Source: Tetraselmis striata
Taxonomy: Eukaryota > Chlorophyta > Chlorodendrophyceae > Chlorodendrales > Chlorodendraceae
Assembly: GCA_006384855.1 (NCBI GenBank)
Contig: VCJN01002306.1
Span: forward strand, 62,001-126,000
Length of the DNA stretch: 64,000 nt
Direction: 5' to 3'
Shown here: positions 62,950 through 64,000 of the stretch, piece by piece
Layout: each line of letters begins with the position of its first letter
Position numbering within the stretch: the first letter of the stretch is position 1
Notes under the pieces: model-generated
The model's database searches: none
What the model saw: only the letters and a program-made list of their open reading frames with translations
Told to the model about the DNA's origin: nothing
Made by a program: the position numbers and the translations under genes

Positions 62950-63559
62950 ACAATGGGACATCCACAGCACCTACCGCCGCAACTTCAATGCTGTGGATAT
63001 GCACAACTCAAAGCGCCAAGGCCCAGCCTGCTTTGAGGATTCGTGGAAAACACACCGTTGGTGGGTGCGTGACTTTCAAATGCTTGTTGGCATGTCCGAG
63101 ATCAACGCATTCCTGTGCTGGCGGCGTTTCAAGCCTGGGGAGCGGCATTGCAGTCCGGATCTCTTCCGCCGCCGGCTGGTACACCAGATGATGTACCATC
63201 CTATCCTGATGCGAGAGATAGGTGAGACACAAGCCCTCCGCTCCATGCAACCCCGTAATGAGCACTACTTGATCAAGAACCCTGTCTCCAAGAGTGTTAC
63301 GAAGAATAGCAAGGGGCGGTGCCAGCGTAGAGTTTGTAGGTTCTGCGACAGAAAGACAGGGTACCACTGTGCATGCACGCCATGGGTAGAGGGGATGGGA
63401 CAAGAAATGGTCATGTTCATTTGCGGTCCAAAGCAGGACCGGGAATGCTTCCGCAAGCACAATGGTGGGCACAAACCCGTCAACAAGCGCAGTGCTGCCC
63501 TTAGAAAGCATTGGGAACAATTCAAGCGCCCACGGGGTGAGCTTGACACAACGGCTTAG
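62950..63559 (+). pseudogene. PiggyBac-like transposase, C-terminal fragment
   Basis: About 200 residues match the end of PiggyBac-type transposases: YRRNFNAVDMHNSKRQG with the last catalytic Asp, then EDSWKTHRWWVRDFQMLVGM and NAFLCWRRF. After a linker comes a Cys-rich zinc domain (GRCQRRVCRFC ... YHCACTP ... FICGPKQDRECF) as in the family's C-terminal finger. The first two catalytic Asp lie in the missing N-terminal part. The frame itself is open, and its first 24 codons come from the adjacent Gypsy debris, so the junction near 62950 looks like a chimera. It cannot act alone as a transposase. Confidence 0.8.
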
Positions 63560-64000
63560 CAGCGTGGGCTAGTGGAAGCGCGGGTTGGTGGCGCACAACC
63601 ATCATTAACATATCTATTGTGTAATGGATTGCTCACACATTTGCATGCATCAAATGTAGTGTTTCCCAATATCATTTGGGTCATTGCAAATGTGCCACAA
63701 CCAGCGTTGGTATTTTTCCGGCATATGGTTTGGTGTCACGTAGCCGCTGAAGTTGGATATAGATACAGGTCACATGTGACCTCTACCAATGCCTTGCAAT
63801 GCTACCACTAGACTTAGCTTTTTTTGCCCCGTGCTGATTTATGTTGTATGACAAAGGGTTTACTACATTGCAAACCCGTGTGGTGCACATGAGACACAAA
63901 AGCAAGATGAATATTGGGTATGGGGCGGAATGAGGTGTGACACCCGCGATGATCGACCCCGGCGCCTTGCTACCCCCCGGGTAAGCAAGGTGCGCAACAC
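63560..64000. other. Region after the PiggyBac-like fragment; no gene seen
   Basis: AT-richer sequence with short frames only. It may hold the 3' non-coding end of the PiggyBac-like element, but no terminal inverted repeat could be tested because the left end is missing. Confidence 0.4.

Overview
The window looks like nuclear DNA of a green alga (Chlorophyta). It is GC-rich and intron-dense, and it carries a cilia/flagella-associated protein gene, a plant/algal-type SBP-box transcription factor and a STAR1/FetA-like ABC ATPase among many transposable elements. The exact lineage cannot be read from the sequence. I built gene models by hand from splice-site phase. Five spliced host genes give frame-consistent models, and about one intron in eight starts with GC instead of GT.

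Region 1 (1-12.4 kb) is compact, intronless and virus-like. It holds part of a fibronectin-III protein cut by the window edge, a C5 cytosine methyltransferase, a tyrosine recombinase, a collagen-like fibre, a putative penton/minor capsid protein, a TVpol-like polymerase fused to a superfamily 3 helicase, several small basic or zinc-binding proteins, an 18-bp array that reads as a second collagen, and two copies of a non-coding block packed with AGTGGCACT motifs. This set matches a polinton-like virus (PLV/virophage class) integrated in the algal genome. Major capsid protein and packaging ATPase are not visible and may lie to the left.

Region 2 (12.4-19 kb) holds a broken LINE-like coding remnant and a six-exon CFAP96-like gene. 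Region 3 (19.06-26.61 kb) is a complete, young Ty1/Copia retrotransposon: 325-bp LTRs with 3 differences, a 5-bp target duplication and one open 2143-codon polyprotein. Between the Gag zinc knuckle and the protease it carries a full C5 DNA methyltransferase domain (motifs I, IV, VI, VIII and IX/X), laid out like DNMT3-type enzymes. This is the most striking feature of the window.

Region 4 (27.4-30.3 kb) has the ABC ATPase and the SBP-box gene. Region 5 (30.3-36.9 kb) has no intact gene; it holds a 67-bp minisatellite and LINE debris. Region 6 (36.9-49.7 kb) has three multi-exon host genes: an F-box/armadillo-like protein, a large secreted CAP-domain protein, and (minus strand) a membrane-anchored cyclophilin with an altered active site.

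Region 7 (50-64 kb) is a nest of transposons. A Ty3/Gypsy element with 531-bp LTRs, a Nudix-like first ORF and a Dam-like (HPPW) segment ahead of its protease is inserted into an older tyrosine-recombinase element with direct repeats. It is followed by a decayed second Gypsy fused to the C-terminal part of a PiggyBac-like transposase.
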